From Sphingomonas colocasiae (lineage in GTDB: Bacteria > Pseudomonadota > Alphaproteobacteria > Sphingomonadales > Sphingomonadaceae): a DNA stretch of 64,000 bases. The notes beneath the pieces were generated by a model. It did no database searches, was not told where the DNA came from, and saw nothing but the letters and a program-made list of their open reading frames with translations. Location of the stretch: the NCBI RefSeq assembly GCF_019880585.1, contig NZ_JAINVV010000008.1, positions 558,001-622,000 of the forward strand, read 5' to 3'. Below, one piece after another: positions 30,666 to 39,588 of this stretch. Position 1 is the stretch's first letter. Each line of letters begins with the position of its first letter. A program made the translations under genes and the position numbers.

Positions 30666-31163
30666 TCAGCGTTCGCGCTGGAGCGCGACAACGCGGCCGC
30701 GCTCGCTTTCGGGAATCAATCCCTCCAGCACCGTCCAGAAACCGGCGACGGCGCCCTGCCCCGCCTGGGCATAAGCGGCGGACACCTTCTCGCGCAGCGC
30801 TTCGAACAGCCGCGCTTCCAGCGCTGCGCCCTCGGCGGTCAGGCGCAGCAGCCGCTGGCGCCGGTCGCTGGTGCCCGTCCGCTGCTCGACCAGCCCCCGC
30901 GCGGAGAGTTCGTTGAGCACGCGCCCCAGCGATTGCTTGGTGATCGCCAGCAGCTTCAGCAATTCGCTGACCGTCAGGTCAGGCTGGCGCGCGATGAAAT
31001 AAAGCGCCCGATGATGCGCGCGGCCGAGCCCCTGAAGGCCAAGCTCGTCGTCGATTGCGCGGGTCATGTGGCTATAGCCGAAATACAGCAGTTCGACGCC
31101 CCGACGAATCTCGGGTTCGCGCAGAAAAAGCGGCGATGCAGCAGTCGCGTTTGGGACAGCCAT
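30666..31163 (-). CDS. MarR family transcriptional regulator
   Basis: A 165-residue winged helix-turn-helix protein. The start MAVPNATAAS (31163) is chosen. The DNA-binding core reads LTVSELLKLLAITKQSLGRVLNELSARGLVEQRTG followed by the wing TSDRRQRLLRLT. It is divergent from ilvE across 72 bp and may control it. The same gene pair arrangement is common in sphingomonads. Confidence 0.92.
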   Translation of the reverse strand: MAVPNATAASPLFLREPEIRRGVELLYFGYSHMTRAIDDELGLQGLGRAHHRALYFIARQPDLTVSELLKLLAITKQSLGRVLNELSARGLVEQRTGTSDRRQRLLRLTAEGAALEARLFEALREKVSAAYAQAGQGAVAGFWTVLEGLIPESERGRVVALQRER

Positions 31164-31164
31164 A

Positions 31165-31193
31165 TTGACGTATTTATCCTTAGTCCCTAGTCC
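31165..31193 (+). promoter_or_regulatory. candidate ilvE promoter
   Basis: TTGACG (31165-31170) and TAGTCC (31188-31193) are spaced by 17 bp, giving a plausible sigma-70 promoter ahead of ilvE. The overlapping direct repeat TAGTCCC x2 could be the MarR operator. Confidence 0.4.
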
Positions 31194-31235
31194 CCCGCAA
31201 GGCGAGCGCACCCGCCAAAACCGAGAGGAAATATC

Positions 31236-32330
31236 ATGTCGTCAGCCTCCCTATCCACTTTCGCGTTCGAACCCAATCCCACCCCGCTCGCGATCGAAGA
31301 TCGCGCGAAGCTGCTGGTCGATCCCGGATTCGGCAAGGTTTTCACGGATCATATGGCGATCGTGGAATATAATGAGGGCGAAGGCTGGCATTCGGCGCGA
31401 ATCGCGCCGCGCGGATCGGTGACGATGGATCCGGCGTCTTCGGTGCTCCATTATGCGCAGGAAATTTTCGAAGGCCTGAAGGCCTATAGCCGCCCCGATG
31501 GCGGCGCCGCACTGTTCCGGCCCGAGGCCAATGCCCGCCGCTTCAACGATTCGGCGCGCCGCCTGGCGATGCCGGCGATCCCGGAGGAGATCTTCCTCGG
31601 ATCGATCGACGCGCTGGTCCGCGCCGATTCGGGCTGGATCCCGCAGGGCGAGGACGGCGCGCTCTATCTGCGCCCCTTCATGATCGCGAGCGAAGTGTTC
31701 TTGGGCGTGAAGCCCTCTTCGCAATATCTCTACATGGTGCTCGCCTCGTCGGTCGGCGCCTATTTCAAGGGCAGCACCCCGGCGGTTTCGCTGTGGGTCA
31801 CGCGCGAATATACGCGCGCGGCGCCTGGCGGCACCGGTGCGGCGAAGTGCGGCGGCAATTATGCGGCGAGCCTCGTCGCCCAGGCCGAGGCGATCCGCAA
31901 CGGTTGCGACCAGGTGGTGTTCCTCGACGCGGTCGAGCGTCGCTGGATCGAGGAACTCGGCGGCATGAACGTGTTCTTCGTCTTCGACGACGGATCGATG
32001 CTGACCCCGCCGCTGGGCACCATCCTGCCCGGCATCACCCGCGATTCGATCCTGACGCTCGCCCGCGCCCAGGGCATCACGGTGCGCGAGGAACTCTATT
32101 CGATCGAGCAATGGGAAGCCGACGCCAAGAGCGGGCGCCTGACCGAAGCCTTTGCCTGCGGCACCGCGGCGGTGGTGACGCCGATCGGCAGCGTCGCGAG
32201 CGCGGAGGGCAAGTTCACGATCGGCGGCCAGTCCGCCGGCCCGCTCACCCAGCGCATCCGTTCGATGCTGGTGGACATCCAGCGCGGCAATGCACCTGAT
32301 CCGTACGGCTGGGTGAAGCAGGTCATCTGA
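31236..32330 (+). CDS. ilvE: branched-chain amino acid aminotransferase
   Basis: A 364-residue PLP enzyme (fold type IV) that transaminates Leu, Ile and Val with 2-oxoglutarate. The Schiff-base Lys is Lys204 in GTGAAKCGGNYAAS. Further hallmarks are HYAQEIFEGLKAY, YLRPFMIASE, and the class-IV signature ELGGMNVFFV. GAGAGGAAATATC precedes the ATG. It ends in a strong terminator before tRNA-Gln. Confidence 0.96.
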   Translation: MSSASLSTFAFEPNPTPLAIEDRAKLLVDPGFGKVFTDHMAIVEYNEGEGWHSARIAPRGSVTMDPASSVLHYAQEIFEGLKAYSRPDGGAALFRPEANARRFNDSARRLAMPAIPEEIFLGSIDALVRADSGWIPQGEDGALYLRPFMIASEVFLGVKPSSQYLYMVLASSVGAYFKGSTPAVSLWVTREYTRAAPGGTGAAKCGGNYAASLVAQAEAIRNGCDQVVFLDAVERRWIEELGGMNVFFVFDDGSMLTPPLGTILPGITRDSILTLARAQGITVREELYSIEQWEADAKSGRLTEAFACGTAAVVTPIGSVASAEGKFTIGGQSAGPLTQRIRSMLVDIQRGNAPDPYGWVKQVI

Positions 32331-32340
32331 TCCCGATTGC

Positions 32341-32376
32341 GAAAAGGGGGCGCGGCAAACGCCAAACCCCCTTTTC
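32341..32376 (+). terminator. Rho-independent-like terminator after ilvE
   Basis: A perfect 10-bp stem, GAAAAGGGGG (32341-32350) with CCCCCTTTTC (32367-32376), separated by 16 bases. The T-run is inside the right arm. It lies 10 bp after the ilvE stop. Confidence 0.75.
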
Positions 32377-32416
32377 AGCCGCGAGGCGGCACACTAAGGC
32401 AGCCGCTCGCCTCTGC

Positions 32417-32491
32417 TGGGGCGTCGCCAAGTGGTAAGGCACCGGTTTTTGGTACCGGCATTCGCAGGTTCGAATCCTGCCGCCCCAGCCA
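32417..32491 (+). tRNA. tRNA-Gln (TTG)
   Basis: The acceptor stem TGGGGCG pairs with CGCCCCA, the anticodon loop TTTTGGT carries TTG, the T-arm contains GGTTCGAATCC, and CCA is encoded. The mobile element begins immediately downstream, so this tRNA may be the left anchor of the island. Confidence 0.95.
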
Positions 32492-32598
32492 CCGAGCCCT
32501 GCTGAGGGTTCGGACCGAGCCGGTAGCCCCTTCAATCTTCTCTTCAATGCCTACGATATAACTGACGTTCGGCATCCGGCGACTCGGAAGCCGAGGCC

Positions 32599-33045
32599 GT
32601 GAATGCGGCGCAGAAAACGAAGCGGTCATCGCCGCTGTCTATTCGCTTGTCCTCTGACGAGCGAAGTCGACTCGAACGCGAGGCCGGGAGCGTCCCGCTC
32701 GGCACGTTCATAAAGAGCAAAATCTTCGGCGAACCCGCTGGCCGGGTTCGTCGCCCTCAGTCTGTGCGCGACGAGCGCACGATAGCCCAATTGCTCGCTC
32801 GCCTCGGGGCGAGCGGGCTGGCGGCGCATATTCAGGAACTCGCCGATGCAGCGCGCAGCGGAAGCCTCGCCTGCGACGATGAAGTGGCCTCGCTGATCCG
32901 CGCGGCCTGCGCCGACATTGAATCCATGCGGTCGATGCTGGTCGCCGCCCTCGGCTTGAAAGGCCCGGCCTCCAAGCCTGAACCAACCTCATCCACCCCA
33001 TGCCAAGCCTTCGAGTCCGTCTCGGGACAAGGCGGTGTCCGATGA
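32599..33045 (+). CDS. MobC-like relaxosome accessory protein
   Basis: A 148-residue protein with an N-terminal ribbon-helix-helix-like segment (PLSIRLSSDERSRLEREAG, TFIKSKIFG) followed by helices, like MobC-type mobilization proteins that bind oriT and assist the relaxase. The last four bases of the gene (ATGA) contain the relaxase start, so the two genes are translationally coupled. Confidence 0.75.
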   Translation: MNAAQKTKRSSPLSIRLSSDERSRLEREAGSVPLGTFIKSKIFGEPAGRVRRPQSVRDERTIAQLLARLGASGLAAHIQELADAARSGSLACDDEVASLIRAACADIESMRSMLVAALGLKGPASKPEPTSSTPCQAFESVSGQGGVR

Positions 33046-34337
33046 TCCTGAAAGGATCGCAACGCGGCGGTGCGGGCAATTTATCCGCCCACCTACTGAA
33101 CAAGCGCGACAACGATCATGTCCGCGTTCTCAATCTGCGCGGTTTCATGGCCGACGATCTGACAGGCGCATTGCAAGAAGCCTATGCGATCTCGCGCGCC
33201 ACCAAATGCCGCCAGTTCATGTTCTCGCTCAGCCTCAACCCGCCGAAAAACGCGCTCGTCAAAGAGACGGATTTTCAGAAAGCCGCCGATGCGGCGGAAA
33301 AACGCCTCGGCCTGTCCGGCCAACCCCGCGCCATCATATTGCACGAGAAGGAAGGACGGCGACACGCACATGTCGTGTGGTCGCGCATTCGCGCCGACGA
33401 GCTGAAAGCCGTCGAACTGCCTTTCTTCAAGAACAAGCTGAAAGACCTCTCCCGCGATCTGTTCCTTGAGCATCAATGGACGCTGCCGGAAGGGCTACGC
33501 ACGCACGGGGGCCGCTCGCCCCTCAATTTTAGCTTGGCCGAGTGGCAACAGGCCAAGCGCCTCGGGCGCGACCCCCGCGAGATTAAGGACGCGATCCGCG
33601 ATTGCTGGAATCGCAGCGACGACGCGAAGTCATTGGCGCACGCGCTGGACGAACGCGGCTATTTCTTGGCCCAGGGCGACAGACGCAGCTTCGTCATCAT
33701 GGACACGGACGGCGAAGTCTACTCGCTCGCCCGCTATGCGGGCGTCAAGACCAAGGACGTCCGCGCCAAGCTCGGTGATCCCGACAAATTGCCATCGCTG
33801 ACAGACATCACGATCACGCTCCAGCGCCAGACGACATCGCAGGCCCGTAATTTCATTCTCTCGATGCGCCAGCGTCATGTCGCAGACATCGCGCAGGCGA
33901 AAGCGCCGCTCGCCAAGCTGAAACGCGAACATGAAGCCGAACGCGGCGATCTGGCGGCTGCGCAATCTTCCCGCTGGGAGCATGAAACCCGCGACCGCGC
34001 CGCCCGCTTCCGCAAAGGGCTGGCCGGACTGTGGGACACGATCACGGGCCGCAAGCGCGCCTTGCGCCAACAGAATGAACGCGAAGCGGCGGACGGCCTT
34101 CGCCGCGACAGCACTGAGCGCGACAGGCTGGTTGAAACCCAACTCGAACAGCGCCGCCCGTTCCAGTTCGATCTCGACCGCACCCGCAAGCGACATGCCG
34201 AAGAGCGTCAATTGCTCGCCCGCGAACTGGCCGCGCATCGCAAGCGGCTCCGCTCAGCGGAACGGCAACAATCTCAAGATTCCGAACGACCGCGCGAACG
34301 AACACGTCGCCGCGGAACGCCTTCTCTCGACCTCTAA
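33042..34337 (+). CDS. relaxase/mobilization nuclease
   Basis: A 431-residue relaxase that nicks oriT for mobilization. The start MILKGSQRGG (33042) is the family start. The metal-binding signature is HEKEGRRHAHVVWSRI. In motif I, SAHLL carries His where most relaxases have Tyr, recalling the His-dependent MOBM relaxase of pMV158. The C-terminal half is Arg/Glu-rich coiled coil. It lies between mobC and the coupling protein. Confidence 0.88.
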   Translation: MILKGSQRGGAGNLSAHLLNKRDNDHVRVLNLRGFMADDLTGALQEAYAISRATKCRQFMFSLSLNPPKNALVKETDFQKAADAAEKRLGLSGQPRAIILHEKEGRRHAHVVWSRIRADELKAVELPFFKNKLKDLSRDLFLEHQWTLPEGLRTHGGRSPLNFSLAEWQQAKRLGRDPREIKDAIRDCWNRSDDAKSLAHALDERGYFLAQGDRRSFVIMDTDGEVYSLARYAGVKTKDVRAKLGDPDKLPSLTDITITLQRQTTSQARNFILSMRQRHVADIAQAKAPLAKLKREHEAERGDLAAAQSSRWEHETRDRAARFRKGLAGLWDTITGRKRALRQQNEREAADGLRRDSTERDRLVETQLEQRRPFQFDLDRTRKRHAEERQLLARELAAHRKRLRSAERQQSQDSERPRERTRRRGTPSLDL

Positions 34338-34349
34338 AAGGATCGATCC

Positions 34350-36095
34350 ATGAATATCACCAAACATCCGAAAGCGGCGGGCATCGCCGCCGCCATTATC
34401 CTTGGCCTCATCGTGGCCACGGGAAGCAGCAAGGGCATCGTTACCGGGTTCAGCCGCCTTTACATGATCGGCATGGCGACGGGCTGCGGTTTCGGCCTCG
34501 GCTGGTTCCTCTCGCCAAAAGCCAGCGCCGTCCGGCGCGTCATTGGCTATGCCGTCGGCGCGCTCCTGCTGTTCATCGCCTTCGCCGGGCCGAAAGCGAT
34601 GGGCTGGAGCGTCGCCATCGTGCTCGCGGTCGTCGGCTTCTGTATGGGCCTCGGCTACTGGCTCGGCAAAGGCGCGCGCGGTTTCTTCCAAAAACCCGTC
34701 ACCTTCGGCTCCGCCGAATGGGCGACCGAAGACTATTTGCGCGAGCATCATATCATCGGCGACAAAGGTATTCGCCTTGGCGGGTTTCCCGGCAAGGACG
34801 GCATCATCCCGATCCATTACGAGGGCGACCGCCATTTGTTGACCATCGCCCCGACCCGCGCGGGCAAAGGCACGACGCTCATCATCCCGAATCTCCTCAC
34901 CTATCGCGGTTCGACGATGGTCATCGATCCGAAAGGCGAGAACGCGATGATTACGGCGGGGCAGCGCCGCGCGATGGGTCAGGATGTGCATATCGTCGAT
35001 CCGTGGGGCATCGCATCCGGCGCGGGCGAAGCCTCGCGCTTCAACCCGCTCGACTGGCTGGTGATGGGCGATCCCGATATAACGGAGAACTCGATGCTGC
35101 TTGCGGATGCGTTGGTGGTGCCCGACGGCAAGGGCGACAGCTTTTGGACCGAAGAGGCGAAAGCCCTGCTGCAAGGGCTTATCCTCTATGTCGCGACCGA
35201 TGATTATGAGGCGAGGCACCGCCATCTTGGCCGGGTCCGCGATCTGCTGCTGCTCGACGGCGAAGACCTGCCGCAATTGTTCCGACGCATGACGCAATCG
35301 ATGCATCATGTCGTCGCCTCGACGGGCGCACGCTGCCTTCAAAAGGATGAAAAGCTGCTCGCCAGCGTTTTGGCATCCGCGCAAGCCCAAACCCACTTCT
35401 TGGATTCGAGCCGCATAAGATCGTCTTTGAGAGCGAGCGACTTCAAATTCGAGGATCTGAAGGCAGAGAAGATGACGATCTATCTCGTCCTCCCCGCCGA
35501 TCGCCTGAATGCGTTCGGACGGTGGTTGCGGCTCCTCATACAGCAGGCAATCACCGTCAACGCCCGCAACATTGATATCCAGCCTGACAAGCCCGTCCTC
35601 TTCATCCTCGATGAAATGCCCGCCCTCGGTCGCCTTTCGATGGTCGAACAGGCTTATGGCCTGATGGCGGGCTTTGGGATGCAACTCTGGGGGATCGTGC
35701 AGGACACGGCGCAACTGAAGAAGATTTACGGGGAATCGTGGTCGAGCTTCGTCGCCAACAGCGGATGTGTGACTTACGCAGGCTCGCGGGACAAAGAGAG
35801 CGCCGAATATTTCAGCGCCCTTTGCGGGGTGACGACCGTGTGGACCATCACGAACGCAATCGCATCCAGCTTCGGCAGTTCGGGCAATAGCTCCAACAGT
35901 TCGACCAGCAACACCACGACAACGGCGGTCGCGCAACGCAAGCTCGCCTATCCCGACGAATTGATGCGCCTGCACAGCGCCCGTGCATTGGTCCTTATAG
36001 AGAATCTGCACCCCATACAGGGGGTCAAGCAAGCGTGGTTCACCGATGACACCCTGAAAACCCTTGGCGTCAATCTGCGGGAGGCGAACAAGTGA
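34350..36095 (+). CDS. type IV coupling protein (VirD4/TraG family)
   Basis: A 581-residue ATPase that links the relaxosome to a type IV secretion channel. Two or three N-terminal transmembrane helices (about 10-30, 50-75 and 82-105) precede the Walker A APTRAGKGTTLIIP. Walker B is LFILDEMPAL. ATG follows an AAAAGGATCGATCC spacer. No VirB mating-pore genes are nearby, so the element probably borrows a helper's channel. The stop overlaps the next gene by GTGA. Confidence 0.92.
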   Translation: MNITKHPKAAGIAAAIILGLIVATGSSKGIVTGFSRLYMIGMATGCGFGLGWFLSPKASAVRRVIGYAVGALLLFIAFAGPKAMGWSVAIVLAVVGFCMGLGYWLGKGARGFFQKPVTFGSAEWATEDYLREHHIIGDKGIRLGGFPGKDGIIPIHYEGDRHLLTIAPTRAGKGTTLIIPNLLTYRGSTMVIDPKGENAMITAGQRRAMGQDVHIVDPWGIASGAGEASRFNPLDWLVMGDPDITENSMLLADALVVPDGKGDSFWTEEAKALLQGLILYVATDDYEARHRHLGRVRDLLLLDGEDLPQLFRRMTQSMHHVVASTGARCLQKDEKLLASVLASAQAQTHFLDSSRIRSSLRASDFKFEDLKAEKMTIYLVLPADRLNAFGRWLRLLIQQAITVNARNIDIQPDKPVLFILDEMPALGRLSMVEQAYGLMAGFGMQLWGIVQDTAQLKKIYGESWSSFVANSGCVTYAGSRDKESAEYFSALCGVTTVWTITNAIASSFGSSGNSSNSSTSNTTTTAVAQRKLAYPDELMRLHSARALVLIENLHPIQGVKQAWFTDDTLKTLGVNLREANK

Positions 36096-36391
36096 GCGAC
36101 GATCATGTGAAGCGCTTCCGGCTGAGCCTGAATCAGCCGCACAAACCCTTCAACCAGTCGGCAGCCGAAAGGCTGCCGATACGGGATAAGGACAACGCCC
36201 AGCCCGTCATCCCGCCGCCGCGCACGACCTTCATCCCGCATCCGCAACTCGCGCCGCCCGGTGCGGTCGGCATCCGGCTCGCGCAGGACGCCCGCAAGTT
36301 CATGGACGCCAAACGGGAGGAACGCGCCAACGACCGCGAGTTCAAACCGCTGGTGAAGGGGATAGGGAAGGATCGAGGGTGGGAGCGCTAA
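36092..36391 (+). CDS. small hypothetical protein of the mobilization operon
   Basis: A 99-residue hydrophilic protein starting with GTG that overlaps the coupling protein stop (GTGA). It is Pro-rich (VIPPPRTTFIPHPQLAPPG) and ends with a charged helix. No domain is recognised. Coupling to the T4CP gene suggests a role in mobilization. Confidence 0.6.
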   Translation: MSDDHVKRFRLSLNQPHKPFNQSAAERLPIRDKDNAQPVIPPPRTTFIPHPQLAPPGAVGIRLAQDARKFMDAKREERANDREFKPLVKGIGKDRGWER

Positions 36392-37440
36392 GGTTCACCC
36401 TTGCGGCAACGAGAACTCGACGTGCAATATTGAAACAACCCGGTATCGCCGGGTTCCAAATCTCCTATGCGGTTCAATATCGCATCCACAATCTGCTTGA
36501 TTACCCCTTCAAATTCAATTTTGTTTTTATACCCAATATATGGGCATATCTCCATGATGACATGGAGGTTTTCTATCTTTTGAACCGCAAGAGATGAGAT
36601 GTATGTCTCATACTGGGATTTGTTAAGAGCGAGCCTACCGTCATCTCGAAGCTCTTTTAGAACGCCTTTCACGACAGCCGCAAACTGGGTCATGAACGGC
36701 GCCCACCACATGTACCATTCACGGAACATGGCCTTTACGTCACCCCGTTCGAGGATGTCTTTCTCAACTAGGAAAGCGATGTGCTGCCAGAAGCGAATCC
36801 ATGTCGCGAAGGCCAAGCTTTCGGACATTTCGTTGAGAACGGGGGCGCGCTCATTCTGCTTATGCCGAACATCATAGGGGGTGAAATGAGGGTGATCGCG
36901 AACATGGTTCGCGGCAATCCCAGTGTCATCTTTGATATGCACGTAAAATTTGGGGAGCCTCGTTTCCCCTAAAACGACTTTCGCTTTGTAATCATAGTCT
37001 TTGTCACGGAACCATTTTTGAGCCACTTCCCACGCCGGATACAGGATTTTGATGTAGAACTCGGGATCCACCATTTTTTCCGAAAGACGGATAAGCTCCC
37101 GGTGCTGTTCGTTCTTCTTGTTTCTCTTTTCGATACCCCCAGACACGAGAACCGACACCGTTAAGGCGGCCGCTATGGTCGCCAGACCCATGACGCCCTG
37201 TGCGACCAGATTGAATATATTGGAAAAAGAAATCCAATTGCGAGTTTCGAAGTCGAATCCACCCGAAGTCACAGCGTATGCGCCAACAAAAAATAAAACG
37301 AAAAATATCGTCAAAAGAACTATAAATATTAGAAATATAGGAGGTCCATGCACAAAGATTGGATTATTGAGCCATCGCTCTGTGTCATACCATGGATCTA
37401 TTTTAGAATATTCTTTTGACTTATCGCTACTTATTGTCAT
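36388..37440 (-). CDS. two-helix membrane protein, hypothetical cargo
   Basis: A 350-residue protein, lower in GC than the mobilization genes, convergent with them (4-bp overlap of stops). Two strong N-terminal helices (PPIFLIFIVLLTIFFVLFFVG at about 33-55, and a second at about 70-95) are followed by a 250-residue cytosolic domain with Trp-rich FREWYMWWAPFMTQFAAV. This suits the DUF4760-like group of membrane proteins found in accessory regions, but I am not certain. A defence or sensor function is possible from context. Confidence 0.65.
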   Translation of the reverse strand: MTISSDKSKEYSKIDPWYDTERWLNNPIFVHGPPIFLIFIVLLTIFFVLFFVGAYAVTSGGFDFETRNWISFSNIFNLVAQGVMGLATIAAALTVSVLVSGGIEKRNKKNEQHRELIRLSEKMVDPEFYIKILYPAWEVAQKWFRDKDYDYKAKVVLGETRLPKFYVHIKDDTGIAANHVRDHPHFTPYDVRHKQNERAPVLNEMSESLAFATWIRFWQHIAFLVEKDILERGDVKAMFREWYMWWAPFMTQFAAVVKGVLKELRDDGRLALNKSQYETYISSLAVQKIENLHVIMEICPYIGYKNKIEFEGVIKQIVDAILNRIGDLEPGDTGLFQYCTSSSRCRKGEP

Positions 37441-37467
37441 ATAATACTCCCAACAAGGTAGGATTTA

Positions 37468-37710
37468 TTGACTTCTCCACTTATTGAAGGTGCAGAATTT
37501 GCGCAGAAATGTTTGGTTGTTGGCTGTCTAGCCGCTCCTGTAGGCGGGGCTGGAACTTTGGCCGGGACTGTCGCCGGGATGCTCACAAAAAGCTGGCTGA
37601 TCGGCGCTGGTGCTGGAACCGCCGCCATGGCAACCGTCGTGGCGTTGCTCGCCTACGCAAATCATCGACATACCAAAGGCCAAATTCGCCAAAGCACCCC
37701 CCGGCCATAA
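37468..37710 (+). CDS. small Gly/Ala-rich membrane protein
   Basis: An 80-residue reading frame with a TTG start (37468). It has two Gly/Ala-rich hydrophobic stretches (VVGCLAAPVGGAGTLAG and IGAGAGTAAMATVVALLAYA) and a basic tail. It is divergent from the 350-residue membrane protein. A pore-forming or toxin-like peptide is possible; no family is recognised. Confidence 0.4.
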   Translation: MTSPLIEGAEFAQKCLVVGCLAAPVGGAGTLAGTVAGMLTKSWLIGAGAGTAAMATVVALLAYANHRHTKGQIRQSTPRP

Positions 37711-37861
37711 GGTCGCAATACAACAGAGAGCTTAGCCGAAAGACCCAAACGGTCAATTTCGGTAAAAGTCGATCTGAGGCTTTATTCACTACACGTCAGC
37801 GGCAACAAAAACGGGCAGCTTTCGCCGCCCGTCGTTATTTCCGTCGCTGCGAAACTGGCGA

Positions 37862-38902
37862 TCAGCGAATACCACAGCCACGCTTGAATGCGCTCCAGTT
37901 CGATTTCAGCCCCTTCACGGGCAACGGAAGCGTTCGCCCGGCGACCGTCATGCGAATGTTTTGCGCCGATGGCAGCGCGGCCAGCAACGGATGGACCCCG
38001 CCAAGATTGGCGCTCGCATCAACCGCGCCCCATTCATCAACGCTGACGGTGATCGGAACCGCGATTGCTCGACCGTCCACATTGAAGGTGACGGTCTGTT
38101 TCGCGGGTTTGGCTTTGGTCTGTTCAACAATCATCAGCGTGATCTGGCCGCGTCCGCCTTCGCAGGTCAGATAGAGAGGATCGAAACCGTAATCGTCCGC
38201 GCCGCTCAGAATGCCAATCTTCTGCGGTTGTCCGTCAGCCAACATCCAATAGCCCGCCGCGCCGCTATCCTGCCGATCCGTACTGGCACCGGCCCCGCAC
38301 TCATCGTTCGCGCTGATGCGGTCGAGAACGCGGCCCGTCCATTCATCGACAGCGCCATTCGAGCAGCCGACCGCGCCGCCTTCCTCCATGAAGCCACGCG
38401 CGCCGCCGACAACCGCCGTCCCGCTCGGAGCGGACTGCACGGGGTTTCCTTTCTTGGCAAAGGTGCCGTCAAACCCGCAACCCATGCCATGAAAATAGGA
38501 ACAATCGGTCGAGCTGGCCCGCACCGACTTCCCCGCATTGGTCAGCACGACGCGACATACGCGCCCGCTGTCATCGGGAACGGGCGCGGTCATGACAAGC
38601 TGGCCCTTGGCGGCGATAGCGCCGCCCTCGACCTCGCCGCTGCATCCGTCCCCGCTGAACGTTTCCATCGCGACATTATAGCGATTGGCCCCGCTCGGGC
38701 GGATGGACAGCGAGCCCTTGCCGCCATCCGTTGACCCTTCATACTCGCCCGTCCAGTTTTCCGGCTGGGCCGCTGCCGCCGTCGATACGGCGGCGATCGC
38801 TCCAGCGGCGCCGTCGCTAGCGGCAACGGCATTGGTCGGCACCGCGTCCGCTCCGCAGGCCGCGACCAGCAGGGCGGCGGCGCATGTCATCGTCTGTCGC
38901 AT
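37862..38902 (-). CDS. lipoprotein, hypothetical
   Basis: A 346-residue lipoprotein with signal MRQTMTCAAALLVAACG (lipobox VAAC). The mature part begins with ENWTGEYEGSTDGGKGSLSI, a lipocalin-like strand pattern, and is Cys-rich (GDGCSGEV, CSYFHGMGCGF). ATG 38902 follows the upstream gene's TGA by 1 bp with GAGGGGAG before it, so the two are one operon. Such proteins are common on proteobacterial conjugative elements; the function is unknown. Confidence 0.7.
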   Translation of the reverse strand: MRQTMTCAAALLVAACGADAVPTNAVAASDGAAGAIAAVSTAAAAQPENWTGEYEGSTDGGKGSLSIRPSGANRYNVAMETFSGDGCSGEVEGGAIAAKGQLVMTAPVPDDSGRVCRVVLTNAGKSVRASSTDCSYFHGMGCGFDGTFAKKGNPVQSAPSGTAVVGGARGFMEEGGAVGCSNGAVDEWTGRVLDRISANDECGAGASTDRQDSGAAGYWMLADGQPQKIGILSGADDYGFDPLYLTCEGGRGQITLMIVEQTKAKPAKQTVTFNVDGRAIAVPITVSVDEWGAVDASANLGGVHPLLAALPSAQNIRMTVAGRTLPLPVKGLKSNWSAFKRGCGIR

Positions 38903-38903
38903 A

Positions 38904-39227
38904 TCAGTTTCTCCCCTCGGTTGATTTCGGCGCGGTCGCGCCGCGAAGGCGTTCACGTTCCCGGCGTTCGGCCTCGCGGGCGCGCTCGCGATCAAGGCGC
39001 TGGTTCTCCGCCGCCGTGCAGCGCCGCACCTTGTCCATGTAGACCTCGCCGATGCGCCGCTCGCAGGATTGCCGCGTCTCGCCCGTTTTCCCCGCGCATT
39101 GATGGGCGATCTCGCGCGCCCGCCAAGACGACGCATCGCCCCGGCAGGATTCAAAGCTCTGCGCCATCGCGGGCGCGCAGATGCCCATCGCGACGGCTGA
39201 CGCCGCCGCGCGATACAAATGTCTCAT
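38904..39227 (-). CDS. exported Cys-containing hypothetical protein
   Basis: A 107-residue protein with signal peptide MRHLYRAAASAVAMGICAPAMAQS. The mature part has several Cys (ESCRGD, HQCAGK, QSCERR, RRCTAA) and a highly charged Arg/Glu helix at the C-terminus. AAGGA precedes the ATG. It sits upstream of, and in an operon with, the lipoprotein. The role is unknown. Confidence 0.65.
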   Translation of the reverse strand: MRHLYRAAASAVAMGICAPAMAQSFESCRGDASSWRAREIAHQCAGKTGETRQSCERRIGEVYMDKVRRCTAAENQRLDRERAREAERRERERLRGATAPKSTEGRN

Positions 39228-39279
39228 GCTCTGGTCCTTGAAGGGGCGGCCTGGTCGTCAGACCAAGCCGCCAGTGTCG

Positions 39280-39435
39280 CTAACTTTTATTGCCCTGCGC
39301 CTGCTTGGCGCGTTGCGCGGCGGCGGCGGCTTCTGCCGCTTGGCTGTCGCTGGCACCTTGACGTTTGAAATCAGACGCGCCCGCGTTCGGGTTCGCAGCC
39401 CCTATTTTCCCCCAATAGTTCGACTCATTCGACAT
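39280..39435 (-). CDS. 51-residue small conserved-looking protein
   Basis: A short minus-strand gene with ATG at 39435, GGGAGC ribosome-binding site upstream, and product MSNESNYWGKIGAANPNAG followed by an Ala/Gln-rich helix (AAEAAAAAQRAKQAQGN). It precedes the exported protein and lipoprotein genes, in the same direction, and is divergent from the XRE regulator. It is likely a real small gene of the element. Confidence 0.6.
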   Translation of the reverse strand: MSNESNYWGKIGAANPNAGASDFKRQGASDSQAAEAAAAAQRAKQAQGNKS

Positions 39436-39486
39436 GATCTTGCTCCCAATTGGCACCTGACCGCGTTTGGTCAGAGAACAAGAATC

Positions 39487-39552
39487 ACACTGATAGTGTT
39501 TCTAGTGGCTGAACGGAATCCCTGCGAATGAAAAAAATCACACTGATCGTGT
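39487..39552. promoter_or_regulatory. twin palindromic operators of the XRE regulator
   Basis: ACACTGATAGTGT (39487-39499) and ACACTGATCGTGT (39540-39552) are near-identical 13-bp palindromes (arms ACACT/AGTGT around GAT) whose starts are 53 bp apart, ahead of the XRE GTG start at 39589. A partial copy, CTGATCGT, overlaps the start of the nuclease gene (39866-39873). Confidence 0.65.
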
Positions 39553-39588
39553 CTGGAGGATTTTGCGCTCGGCGCAGACCAAGCGGGC

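Noticed and set aside
34254-36032. A 592-codon frame antisense to the coupling protein
   Set aside because: The coupling protein has Walker A/B motifs and the expected membrane helices.
39181-39531. A 116-codon plus-strand frame
   Set aside because: It is antisense to the small minus-strand gene and its leader, and has no domain.
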